Shown piece by piece: positions 43,701 through 52,700 of a stretch of 64,000 nt of DNA; position 1 is the stretch's first letter; every line of letters begins with the position of its first letter. The stretch comes from Bactericera cockerelli (lineage: Eukaryota; Arthropoda; Insecta; Hemiptera; Triozidae): contig CM044959.1 of NCBI GenBank assembly GCA_024516035.1, forward strand, positions 35,652,738-35,716,737, written 5' to 3'. Below the pieces are notes generated by a model, which did no database searches, was not told where the DNA came from, and saw nothing but the letters and a program-made list of their open reading frames with translations. A program made the position numbers and the translations under genes.

Positions 43701-46700
43701 GTTGTTGTTGATGATTAAAATAAAATAAAATAAATAAAATTGACCTTCTGCACAGATCGTTGTACTTTTGTGGTGCGGGGACCGAGGATTTTTTCGAGGA
43801 ACTTACTCACGCTTTGAAAGCGCCGCAGACAATTGTCCTGCTTATAGAGGTTTCCTGCTTTAAAAAAGTAAGCAGGAAACCTGTATAGTACGAGTTTTTT
43901 CCAGTTTATATAGTTTTTTTTGCTTACACAAGTCCTGTTAATGCAGGTTTCCTGCGCACATAAATCCTGTTTATTTTAACTGTATATTAACACTCTCTGA
44001 AGACAAAGTTTCGAAATTGAACAGTCATACATAAATAAAATACTATACGAATAGTACTACAAACGAACCTGGATAAATAGGAATTCAAGGTATTCAAGTG
44101 ACCGGTAATTTTTTTCCTACTTTGAGAGGTTTCCCGTTTAAATAAGTCTTTTTTATGAAGGTTGGCCTGTATATTAACAACAGTTCCACCCTCTGCTCCC
44201 CAGGAGCATGTGATCAACGTGTGGGCGGACCCTACGCCCCTGTTCCACAACACCCTCATCCATGAGTACCGGGCCAAGATCACCTCCTCTAACTCCGCCC
44301 CTGGGGGTGGGGGCACCACAGGCGCCCAGACGAGGGCTAAGCTGCTGGCCCTGCTCAAAACCTCGGACCACTACTCTCTGGAGAGTGTGCTGGTTCAGTT
44401 TCCGTATGATAGTCTGTATGAGGAGCGAGCCTTGGTGCTGGGGAAACTCAAGAAACATGAGCAGGTGCTGGGTGAGTTAGGTTGCTATTCATATTTCGGC
44501 CTCTGGATCATTTTTAATGTGCTGATTCAGTTCCCATAAAACAGTCAGTATGAAGAGAGCCTTGAATGATTCGAAAGAGTTAGGTTTTTATTAATTAAAA
44601 ATAAAATTCGACACTTTGGTACCTTCCACAAGAGTTAGAATCCCATTTCATACCAATTTTCAATTTGTTAAGTTAATTGTTACATAGTTTGGGAGGATGT
44701 ACCAAATTGTACCATGTACCTCTAACAAGAAATACTAAAACATAGTAAGAGAAAATTGGACACTGCCTACAAATAAGAGGCATTTTTTATCCATATTTTT
44801 GATTATTGAAAATATTTCTGCTGAAATGTTCCCAGGTCCATTTTCTTTCTCCCATCTATATTCTTTATCAATGTTTTTGTCTCTCTCTTGTCAGGTATCT
44901 ATGTGAACGTGTTGGGAGATATTCAGAAAGCCATCGAATATTGTGAGCAGGTTCATCAGTCCAACTCTAAGGATAAGAACGAGGTGAGTTGATAACTAAT
45001 TGTAGAACTTGCAATTTACAATTTTGAACTTTATTTATTCTGCATGTGCGGCGTAGGAGTTTTGCCAGCAGTTCTGTCATATATTGGACAAATAATGGGT
45101 TGGGAAGACGGCTAGGCATTACATTTGCGAAGGCTAGAATGTGTCACCGGAGATTTAGGGATAATGGCTGTCTGAGAACAAGAAGGGGATACAATGGATA
45201 CATTTTATGGGAAGCCTGGGCCCACACCGGGCTGTAGCACAGTCTACTAAGTAAGTAATGGGTTCAGAAAACAAAAACTTCATTAATATACGAGGTTTTT
45301 TGGACCTGGAACTACAAGAAAGACGCTATGGACATTTATTCATAAATGTGTTTCTTTGTGTTATTAAGTCACCATTTTAGTTTATAGCTCACATTAAAGC
45401 ACCTACTCATTTGTCCTCCCGAGGTATAATTTCCCCATCTTCTTCACAGTTTTTAATTTTGAAGACGTGTTTACCTTCCTATTATTTTTTATTGTAACAA
45501 TTTATCTTTGTCAGATAAATGGAAATGTTGTTTAAAAAAAAAAAAAAAAAAAAATGGACCCCAAACAGAGCAGAATAAATAGTGACATACTGATGGTGAT
45601 TAACACGAATTTGATAACTTACGGTATTCTCCAGGTGCACATCCTCTTGCTTCGTCTCCTAATCAACGCCCCTGACAACTGGCTGGGCGGTATTGCCCCT
45701 TCCGAGCCTATTCAGCCCGACCTAGACACGGCCCTGAATCTCCTAGAAGGCAATGCAACCAAGATACCCCCCGCGCATGCGTTGGAGCTGCTGCCTGACA
45801 GCGTGCCGCTAGCGAAGGTGTTCTACTACCTGAGGATTGCGCTGACGCAGTCCCTGAATGAGAAGCGGAAGGCGCAGATCATGCGGGGTCTCTTGTACGC
45901 TGAGCATTTGAAGGTATTTATTTATTTATTGTTCAAGGGATACAAAATATGTACATAGAACACGATTTGTGAAAATAAGAGAGAAAAAAAAATACAAGAT
46001 ATAAAGAAAGTAGGTACAAAAGTTAGGTAAGTAGATAAGAAATACAAGGTAAAAAAAAAACTGATCAAGCGCCTGCTCTCAGGATTTAATCAGTTATAAT
46101 AATAATGGACTCACCGATTAGAACTAAAGGGGAAGCATACAATTCCCCCGATTTTTTTAATGGATCACTTTCAAATGAATTTTTTTTTTAGTGAATGACT
46201 GATTCTTTAGAAAAAGTTCCTCAAAAAGCCATTTCCGCCTTCAAACCCACGAAAAACCAACGCAAAAGACCTTAAAAAGCCTCTTGAGTTGCCGAATTGC
46301 AAGAAAGCGAATACGTATTTGTGTCATTATTATACATTTGGTCAAAAATTACTATTATTAACTGATGCGTTTTGTTTCAGAGTCAGGAGCAGAGAATCCA
46401 CTACGAATCCCAGCATGTGCTCATCACGGAGAACAACATCTGCCCTGTCTGCAAGAAGCGGTTCGGTAATCAGAGGTAGGTTCGAATCCTGGGATGACAT
46501 GATATTTTTATTTATTATTATTACGTACAGTTGATGATGATATGAAATTGTAATTGATCTGTAATGACTGTGAGTTTCAAGCAAATAGAGTTTAAAACCC
46601 CTGTTCTGAATGACCATAGTACAAAAAAACTCTTCACCGGTTCTCGTAGGATCACCGAAGTCAAGCAACGTTCAGCGAGGTGAAGACTTCGTGACACTGG

Positions 46701-47486
46701 CATTCCGGCCCAACCCAAGCTGGGTGAGAATAATGTGGGTAGCAGGTTTGAGAACTTCCTGCGAGTGGAAGGTAACACCCCTTGATATGAGCATGCAGTT
46801 GAAAGCGACGTTAAATCCAAATTACTAAAAAGATGGGTGTTTCACAATCTTTTTTATTTCTTAGCCAAGAAACAGCAGCCTCCGTAGATGCTTGTGGTCT
46901 GTGTTGTAGCTTGCCCATCCTATAGTATGCCTCCCCTCTATTGGGCGAGAAGTGTTACAGTACTTCCTAGTGAGGTGCCGTTTTAACACGAGTGAACCGG
47001 AAGGTATCTCTTACAATTAACTGTAATCAAATTTAGAATACAATTTTTTTGTTGGCTTTGGGTTTTGAACCTTGGATTTCCGTATGGCAAGCGAGTATCT
47101 TATCAAGTTATCACCTAATCGTGCACTCAAATCATTCATAATCACTGAGCTAATCATTCATAAATTTGACACAAAACTGCTATAACAGGAGAACCTAGAG
47201 CCCGCAGTTTTCTCATGCAGAAGATCAGCATAGACATCCAGAGAAGAAACGCGGGTTCTGCCCAAGTTCCTATCTATGGACGAGGTATTTTACTTGTATG
47301 TAATAAGTTAATTTAATAAATAAATTTTCTATTTTTACTTGCAAATATTTTTTTTTTTAAATCATTCATAATCACCATGTTTTCAGCGCGTTCGTGCGTT
47401 ACCCTAGCGGAGAAATCGTGCACTACTCGTGTCAGGAGAAGTATTCCTACCATCTGGCGGCCCCAGACCAGGCTCCGCCCTCCTAG
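34723..47486 (+). CDS. VPS39: VPS39 (Vam6/Vps39), HOPS complex subunit, 16 exons
   Basis: VPS39 is a HOPS tethering subunit that binds Rab7 on late endosomes and lysosomes. Coding exons: 34723-34801, 35177-35339, 35697-35820, 36401-36607, 37122-37305, 38298-38542, 39284-39413, 40267-40517, 41601-41721, 42107-42208, 42949-43121, 44204-44471, 44895-44983, 45635-45913, 46381-46475, 47387-47486. All junctions are GT-AG with matching phases; the sum is 2,610 bases (869 residues plus stop; human 875-886). Landmarks: N-terminal CNH/beta-propeller domain (FVGTRQGHLLIY, HDISNINL), QIIDTTLLKCYL, AELIILYQTKG, GLRIFTEDV, EERALVLGKLKKHEQ, and a C-terminal zinc-binding motif with CPVCKKRFG and VHYSC. Residues before the CNH match the family start (MLEAYTVTPIVKL). 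No break is seen. Introns hold many SINEs and two minisatellites that repeat splice donors (exons 8 and 11). Confidence 0.96.
35955..36125 (+). mobile_element. tRNA-derived SINE, family B
   Basis: In VPS39 intron 3. The tRNA-like B box (GGGTTCGAAACCCGGC) is followed by AGGGACATGACAAGTTATCC, GGGATTTTGACCACATAACA and the tail AATCGGGCAGTATAAATAAG, ending in ATT repeats. Other copies are at 37,325-37,515, 50,825-51,031, 57,548-57,750, 58,885-59,089 and 62,588-62,825. Confidence 0.8.
36131..36179. repeat. Perfect 22-bp hairpin
   Basis: ATTTTTCATTAATTTTTAAAAT at 36,131-36,152 and its exact inverse at 36,158-36,179 flank a five-base loop TGAAT. It is very AT-rich and lies between two retroposon remnants in VPS39 intron 3. 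Confidence 0.85.
36182..36362 (+). repeat. LINE 3' end fragment
   Basis: GGTGGAAGAGATTGCCACAG, GCAATAACCCGCCTTTAGGT and a terminal AATAAAGCTTGCTATAATAA look like the 3' end of a non-LTR element. A related piece in the opposite direction is at about 41,738-41,900. Family assignment needs a library. Confidence 0.5.
36709..36823 (+). mobile_element. MITE of the AATTAATAGAC family in VPS39 intron 4
   Basis: AGAAATTAATAGACGTTTTT, AAGGATTGCGTACTGTGTAA and TGTCTATTAATTTCGCCCTT define a copy with a small internal deletion. It lies about 100 bases downstream of exon 4. Confidence 0.75.
36832..36905 (-). repeat. tRNA-like head, SINE family D
   Basis: On the minus strand, GACCTCAGTAGCTTGACCG and the B box GGTTCGAGTCTC match the family D head; the body is short or lost. 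Confidence 0.6.
37325..37515 (-). mobile_element. tRNA-derived SINE, family B
   Basis: In VPS39 intron 5. Read on the minus strand: tRNA-like head (GTGACATAGCTCAACGGCCA), B-box area, GGGACATGACTAGTTACCC, and the tail CTAATCGGGAAGTATAAATT. Confidence 0.75.
37716..38239. repeat. Minisatellite in VPS39 intron 5 (TTCAAGGTC units)
   Basis: About 520 bases of degenerate repeats of TTCAAGGTCGTTCCATT alternating with TTCAAGGTCATTCTAG, so a composite period of about 33. The array stops about 60 bases before exon 6 and does not include a splice site. Confidence 0.88.
38725..38825 (-). repeat. SINE tail, family B-related (variant G)
   Basis: TAGAATAGAATTTGCCTTGT, TTATAGTGCCGAGGTAAGAC and CTTTACTCCAGCAGTC. 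A sister copy is at 49,996-50,085. The pattern is a variant of the family B 3' part. Confidence 0.55.
38860..39180. other. VPS39 intron 6, AT-rich remainder
   Basis: It contains one MITE end (AACAAAAACGTCTATTAATTC near 38,880-38,905) and otherwise AT-rich sequence with a poly-T run near 39,102-39,116. Nothing coding. Confidence 0.4.
39435..39759 (+). mobile_element. tRNA-derived SINE, family A, long form
   Basis: In VPS39 intron 7. It has an intact head (CCAGCCTCCGTGGCGTAACG, B box GAGTTCGATCCCCGG), the core, and an extended 3' part running through GACGTTAAATGAAATAGAAT, GGCGTTAGGAAGTCCATCC and AACAACGTCGACCCTGCTT. It faces an inverted copy immediately downstream. Confidence 0.85.
39761..40041 (-). 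mobile_element. tRNA-derived SINE, family A, inverted partner
   Basis: Reverse copy running from the 3' part (GGATGGACTTCCTAACGCC) to the head at 40,020-40,041, where GGTTACGCCACGGAGGCTGG is present twice in tandem. Together with 39,435-39,759 it makes an inverted pair with arms near 280 bases. Confidence 0.85.
40501..41166 (+). repeat. Minisatellite repeating the VPS39 exon 8 splice donor
   Basis: The 43-bp unit combines the last 17 bases of exon 8 (TCAAGTGCTATCTACAG) with the first 26 of intron 8 (GTGAGAGACTCGTTG and so on). About 11-12 copies follow one another from the true junction at 40,517/40,518, so most copies hold CTACAG|GTGAGA or a close variant (GGGGAGA, GTTGAGA, GTTAGAG). A 146-base foreign segment interrupts the array at about 40,607-40,752. 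The unit length is not a multiple of three, and the frame running out of exon 8 stops within two units. Confidence 0.92.
40607..40752 (+). repeat. LINE-like fragment inserted in the exon 8 array
   Basis: The segment begins ACGGAAAGTAAAGG and ends GACACGGAAAGTAAGTAAGT, so a short direct repeat (ACGGAAAGTAA) brackets it. One plus frame reads FYANDTAIQTA, which resembles the Y/FADD reverse-transcriptase box of non-LTR elements with the first Asp changed. Short and decayed. Confidence 0.45.
41738..41905 (-). repeat. LINE 3' end fragment, opposite orientation
   Basis: GTCCTACCTAAAGGGCGGGG and TTATTGCCTGTGGCAATCTC are the inverse of the fragment at 36,182-36,362. The exon 9 donor region (GGTAAAGTATTATTATT) recurs at 41,896-41,912 right after it, so a short duplication flanks the insert. 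Confidence 0.5.
41935..42042 (-). repeat. SINE family F fragment
   Basis: GACGCTTGTGGTGTGTGATT, GTAGCTTGCCCATCCCGTAG and TACAGTACTTCCCC match the body of the family F copies at 46,865-47,110 and 59,175-59,435. Confidence 0.6.
42435..42560 (+). repeat. SINE family E, diverged copy
   Basis: CAGTGTAGGATACGTTGATT (decayed head), CCACCCAATGCACACATTTT, CTTCATTTATGTGAGCATGA and GAAAATGCTTTCAGCATTAT follow the family E order. Confidence 0.6.
42590..42800 (-). mobile_element. SINE family F
   Basis: The plus strand shows GCAGCTCCTGTAGACACTTG, TCGTAGCTTGCCCACCGTAT, AGTATGCCTCCCCTCTTATG and GTATCACTTACAAACAACTG, inverse to the plus-strand copy at 59,175. It lies about 150 bases upstream of VPS39 exon 11. 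Confidence 0.68.
43104..43591 (+). repeat. 30-bp minisatellite repeating the VPS39 exon 11 splice donor
   Basis: The unit CTGGTCATCCCTTATCTT|GTAAGTCACCAC joins the last 18 bases of exon 11 to the first 12 of intron 11. I count 15 copies including the original at 43,121/43,122. Thirteen keep the strong donor GTAAGT and two have GTTAGT. At about 43,434-43,470 a longer piece of exon 11 (ACTCGACTTCCTGCTCAGGA) is also duplicated. Because the unit is 30 bp, use of a later donor among the first eleven would add LVIPYLVSHH repeats in frame. Confidence 0.95.
43592..44203. other. VPS39 intron 11 remainder
   Basis: AT-rich, with (GTT)n near 43,694-43,710. A short hairpin lies at about 43,849-43,883: AGGTTTCCTGCTT and AAGTAAGCAGGAAACCT around an A run. 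TTTCCTGC recurs at 43,946. No coding content before exon 12. Confidence 0.45.
45035..45260 (+). repeat. LINE-like 3' fragment in VPS39 intron 13
   Basis: A block of higher GC content ends CTGGGCCCACACCGGGCTGT, AGCACAGTCTACTAAGTAAG. The terminal TAAGTAAGTAA resembles the 3' ends of some non-LTR elements. The short plus-strand frame inside has no recognisable domain. Confidence 0.4.
46636..46827 (+). mobile_element. 5S-rRNA-derived SINE
   Basis: In VPS39 intron 15. The head CGGTTCTCGTAGGATCACCG, AAGTCAAGCAACGTTCAGCG is close to 5S rRNA. The core (CCGGCCCAACCCAAGCTGGG), GCGAGTGGAAGGTAAC and the tail GCAGTTGAAAGCGACGTTAA follow. The 5' end is truncated relative to the copy at 5,572. Confidence 0.8.
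46865..47110 (-). mobile_element. SINE family F
   Basis: Minus orientation, with a tRNA-like head at the right end (AAGATACTCGCTTGCCATAC, B box near 47,070) and the body with TTGTAGCTTGCCCATCCTAT and GAAGTGTTACAGTACTTCC on the plus strand. Confidence 0.7.
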
Positions 47487-48149
47487 TGACGGTGAGTTGG
47501 GGTTGGGTGGCAGAGAATGCCTTGGGCGCCGCTACGATATTTTACTTTCTATGTCACTGTTTTATGTAATGGTGATGATAGAATTGATATTTAACCCTGT
47601 GGATACCCAGAACCAGTGTTCTGAGCTCCTTCCGTGTGTAGTGTGTTGAAATTATGCGCTTTAACTGATAATAGTGAGAAAAAAATTCTTGAAATTTGAT
47701 ATTGAAAAAAATCAGGGATTTTTTGAGAGCAGCGCCTGAATAAATTAAACAGACTTATATCCCGTCTTGGGTGTTTGCTTCCTTTTTCTTCGCGTCCCTC
47801 TTTGTACAATTAATTGTGAAGGGTCCGGTGGGTTACACCCATTCGCGGACATTCACATTCCTGACGTGTATTTTTCTTAACACTTGGACGAGATTTTTTT
47901 AAATTTTTATTTATTTATTTAATAACAGGATAACATATACAAAGGTATTTTTCCTAAGCTAAAGCTTCTAAGATCTTGTCAATAGTTATTTTATTTTTGT
48001 TTATTATTTGACATGGGAATATAGTGTTTTATTATAAACTACTATGGACTTTATATCACAATTTAGTGAAGCGGAGAGTTATAGAACTTTTTCCTTTTCC
48101 TTGAATGTCCTAATATCTTATTTTTACCTATAATTCCGTATCTGGTTAC
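47487..48149. other. VPS39 3' flank, no further gene
   Basis: Probable 3' UTR, then AT-rich sequence. No frame with protein-like features was found. Confidence 0.4.
47739..47744 (+). promoter_or_regulatory. Possible VPS39 poly(A) signal
   Basis: AATAAA lies 253 bases after the VPS39 stop at 47,484-47,486. It is the first good hexamer downstream of the gene on the plus strand. Confidence 0.45.
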
Positions 48150-48300
48150 TGCTCACATTAAAGTAGTTACTCATTTTTCCTCACGAGTTATGAGTGGACC
48201 CCGAAAAATCCAAAGTACAGAGCCTTTAAAATTTCGACTCCGCTGAGATTCGAACACAGGTAACCTTGCATGCAAGTCTAGCGCGCTAGATTTGCATATC
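48150..48300 (-). mobile_element. tRNA-derived SINE, family C
   Basis: CTCACATTAAAGTAGTTACT, CATTTTTCCTCACGAGTTAT, GAGTGGACCCCGAAAAATCC and a tRNA-like end with GAGATTCGAACACAGGTAAC mark a minus-strand copy. Confidence 0.72.
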
Positions 48301-48779
48301 AATAAATTGTATCAATATCAGTACTACACAATAGGTAGAATCCGTACATTTAAATTTCACAATCTGTCTAGTTACAGTAAACTAGTATGTTATAATTTTA
48401 TCGTCAGACAGTTCAATCACATTTCAATAACTGGTTCAATCGTACCTTTTTCCTCTACCTTTCCCTCTTTTAAAGTCTGGCTCAGTAACCTTTTTCAACC
48501 AATTTAAATCAATCACAGTTATCAAACTTGATTTTCAAAACTGGCTTTATCAGGCATAACTGTTGACCAGTTATGATATTAACCTATTCAGTCGAGATCA
48601 TAAACCTATTCAGTCAAAAACCAAACGGCAGGTGGTTGTATCACGGTTTCAACTGGTTATTATAATTATTATAAATCGGTTCAAACACACCATATAATTT
48701 TGCTCTTCTATTGAAATCCTGGTTCGGTTACAATTTTCAACGTGCTTTTTTGTTCACTGGTCAACCCGTTTGATGAGAG

Positions 48780-49745
48780 TTGCCATCTGTTTAACACAAC
48801 TCTTCACCGTGTCAACTATTGGGTCAATCATTGAGTCACTAACAGCTACTCAACTGTGCACCGGGTCAGTCAAATTGGGACACTCACAGCTACTGATCTA
48901 TTCAGCGGGTCAATCACCGGCTCAGTCACATCATTGGGACACTCACAGAAACCGATCTATTCAGCGGGTCAATCACCGGCTCAGTCACACCATTGGGACA
49001 CTCACAGCTACTGATCTATTCAGCGGGTCAATCACCGGCTGAGTCACACCATTGGGACACTCACAGCTACTGATCTATTCAGCGGGTCAATCACCGGCTC
49101 AGTCACATCATTGGGACACTCACAGAAACCGATCTATTCAGCGGGTCAATCAACGGGTCAGTCACAGCATTGGACCACTCAAAGCTACTCATCTGTTCAT
49201 TGACTCAATCATCGGATCAGTCACAGCTACTCAACTGTGCACCGGGTCAGTCACAGCTAAACTGTTGAGCGGGTCAATCACCGGGTTAGTCACACCATTG
49301 GGACACTCACAGTTACTCATCTGTTCATTGACTCAATCCTCGGATCGGTCACAGCTACTCAACTGTGCACCGGACACTCACAGCTACTGATCTATTCAGC
49401 GGGTCAGTCACACCATTGGGACACTCACAGCTACTGATCTATTCACCGGGTCAGTCAGAGCTACTCAACTCTTCACGAGGTCAGTCACAGCTACTCAACT
49501 GTTCACCAGCTCAATCATTGGGTCAGTGACAGCTACTCAACCGTTCAACGGGTCAATCACCGGGTCAGTCACAGCATTGGGGCACTCACAGCTACTCAAC
49601 TGTTCACCAGCTCAATCATTGGGTCAGTGACAGCTATTCAACCGTTCAACGGGTCAATCACTAGGTCAGTCACAGCTACTCAACTGTTCACCAGCTCAAT
49701 CATTGGGTCAGTCACAGCTACTCAACTCCTCACCGGATCAGTCAC
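48780..49745. repeat. Complex tandem array at the 3' end of DDI1
   Basis: About 950 bases of degenerate repeats built from GGGTCAGTCACAGCTACT, CAACTGTTCACCAGCTCAAT, CATTGGGACACTCACAG and TGATCTATTCAGCGGGTCAA, with a higher-order unit of about 59 bases near 48,885-49,140. On the minus strand the recurring AGCTGTGACTGA-like phrase equals the last three codons plus stop of DDI1, so the array reaches into the end of the coding exon. Most of it would lie in the DDI1 3' UTR. Confidence 0.88.
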
Positions 49746-52700
49746 AGCTGTCCTCGTCGTCGGACCCAGCGCTGAGGCGCGCGCAGGCAGGCAGATCCCT
49801 CTCCGCCAGGAAGCGGGTCTCTGTCCCTGTGGTGCCTATGCGCAGGACGCCACGGCGCAGGTCAATGCAGCACTCGTGGCGCCGCAGCATGTCCAGCCCC
49901 AGCAGCATGTCCATGGGCTGCTCCTCCAGGATGGAGAGGGAGGTGGTGAGGAAGTCGCGCTCGATGGATACCTGAGGAGTGGAGATGGAGGATGACTAGA
50001 ATAGAATAGAAATTACCTTGTTTATACTGCCGAGGTGAGACTGAAAAGTCCCTTTATTCCAGCAGTCTAAACGAGGTCTCTTGTTTATTTTCAAATTTAA
50101 ATAGACATTTTGTACATACATTTAATATTCTTAAGATTACACACATTAAAACACCTTGCTTAGGTTAGGAAGTTTTGGTGCTCGAGTTTTGGAAAAGATG
50201 TGGGTGTATGGAAGTGAGATAAAGTGGATATTTAAGTAGTAAACACCTGAGGAGTGGAGGTAGAGGATGACTAGACAGCTAGACACGCTTGCATGAGTTT
50301 TGGGAAAGATGTGGGTGTATGGAAGTGAAAAAGAGTGGATATTTACCCAGTAAACACCCGAGGAGTGGAGGTGAAGTGGATGAATAAACACTATCAAAAC
50401 AAAAATAATTGATTTTTTTATGTACAAAAAAAGTGGACTTCTATTGAAAAATAAAACAGTAAGTGGGCAGATAGTTCTGCCCGTAAGTGAATCATAACCT
50501 TTAAAACATCAAACCAACAAACAAACAAAAATGTTATGCAATAAATAGACGAAAATAATTTTGTACCTGCACCATATGAATGCGCCCAATGATCTGTTGA
50601 ACGCCCACCCCCTTGGCAACACCCGCCCACCGGGTGTCAATCAAGCGCATGATGTTGCACCGGTCCGCACACCGGGACGACATGATGGTGGTTTGGGCTC
50701 CCGAGTCTACGAACGCTTTCACCGGGTAGCCGTTCACCTGGGTAGATGGTCGGGGAAGAAATTTAGTAACCATATCACTCAAATCAAAGAAATAATACAT
50801 TTAATACATCAAAGGAATAATAATAATAATAATAATATCGCCTTATTTTTACTGCCCGATTAAGATTACTAAAGTCCCATTATTCCAGCAGTAAGCCCAA
50901 GACATTTTATTATGTGGTAAAAATCCCAAATGGGATGAGAACTTGTCATGTCCCGGCCGGGTTTCGAACCCACGACCTCTGGAATCTCTGGATTCACAGA
51001 GTGCCGCTTTTACCACTGAGCTACCGGGACAGAATAATCAATTTAATAGAGTATTGTAAGCACACAAAAGAAAAACGTGTGTTTGAAAACACGTAGATAG
51101 GAAATGAAGTTATCATATTTCTGTTAGTCACAAAGTGATGTCAGAATTACTCAAACCGGCTTTACTTAAATCTTTGTTGAACACAAACCAGGGACCTCGA
51201 GGTTACAAGTCCGCCTCTCTGTCAGTAGAGCGAGCTAATGAGATTGGTAGCTCAGTGAGGAAATTGAAATTGTCTCCAAACAAGAAAGTCTCCGGCGAAT
51301 GAACGGTGAAAACAGCGTCTTGATATGACTATAGCAGTCGAAAGAGCTGTTAAAACACAGCATAAAACAAACACGTATTACACGTGTTGTGATACAGAAA
51401 ACTGACCGTCGGATTTTTTGGTGGTACATTAGTTTATTTGCTAGAGGAAAAGAAATTCAAATTTGAATCGATAGAACACATGTCGTGTTCTATCCTATTC
51501 TGGAATATTCTATTCCACCCCTCACCTTGCAGTTAATATAGAGCATCACCACAGAGCCAAAAGTCTCCGGGTTGTATTCCATGGCAGCCTCCATATTCTA
51601 TTCTATTCTATACTTTAGTTAGTGCCCCAATACCATCCTATTCTATTCTATTCCACCCCTCACCTTGCAGTTAATATAGAGCATCACCACGGAGCCAAAA
51701 GTCTCCGGGTTGTATTCCATGGCGGCCTCCATGTTAGCCTCCACATTCCTCTGTCTGATCTCCTCCGCTATGAGGCGCTGCGCCTGCACATCGTACGGGT
51801 AGGAGTTCATGAGGCGAATCCTCTGCTTCTTGCGGCGCTCCCGCTCCTGCAGCTGCTCCTTCAACACCTGTGGGAAATGTAATTTGTAATTTGTAAATAT
51901 TTGGCATCTTAATTTATTAAATAATACATAGACAGCATACAAGGAGACACATATAGAAATATAGATAGTATGGGTTCCAAGTTCTAACTTATGATAGATA
52001 ATATACAATAAAAGATTGAACAAATGTGAAAATTAGGACCTATTTATTATTATGTGCCTATAATGTAGCCAATAATGACATTGCCTTCTACTCACACTAA
52101 GAGATCAGAATCTCTTGTTTTGTGAGTAAATGTGATCTTGAGTTGTTCGGAGCCATCCACATCAGGGCCTCATTCCAGAAAGCTCTCTCGAGATCCACCA
52201 ATCTCCCTTTCCGTCAAAAAAAAAAGTACCGTCAAATTTTGTTGCAATAACACATTATGAATACATTATTTTAACAAAATTTGACAAGTGAAAGGGACAT
52301 TGCGGGATCAAAATCTCCTAATCTCCCTTTCAACCGTCGCATTTCGTTCAAATGACTAACTCTCTCTGAATGCATTATTTCAACGAATTTTGACGAGTGA
52401 AAAGAAGATTTGGGGATTTTGAGAGTGAGAATGTGTTCTGGAACAAGGTCCAGCAGCTTCTATAGTTCATAGAAGACTCGTAAACTGGAGGTCAAATGAC
52501 TTCAGTTCCAACTATCGAGATTAACGAAAATAATTAACCAAAAACATGTGCGAACTTTCACGAATGTTTAATACTGAGGAATGGTATGAGTACATAGCTA
52601 ATGTTATATTTAAAATTGACCGTCAACCTGAAAAAGAAAGTACGTTTAGTATACTAACATTTTCGTGGTGTATCGTAAATGTTATCTTAAATCGGCGTAA

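Noticed and set aside
45046..45237. 63-codon frame in VPS39 intron 13 as a gene
   Set aside because: It ends in a LINE-like TAAGTAAG tail and lies inside an intron; treated as a retroelement fragment.
50958..51031. tRNA gene candidates, for example here and at 25,548, 34,380, 59,180 and 62,149
   Set aside because: A and B boxes are present, but acceptor stems are imperfect and each continues into a dispersed SINE body. They are SINE heads and not functional tRNA genes.
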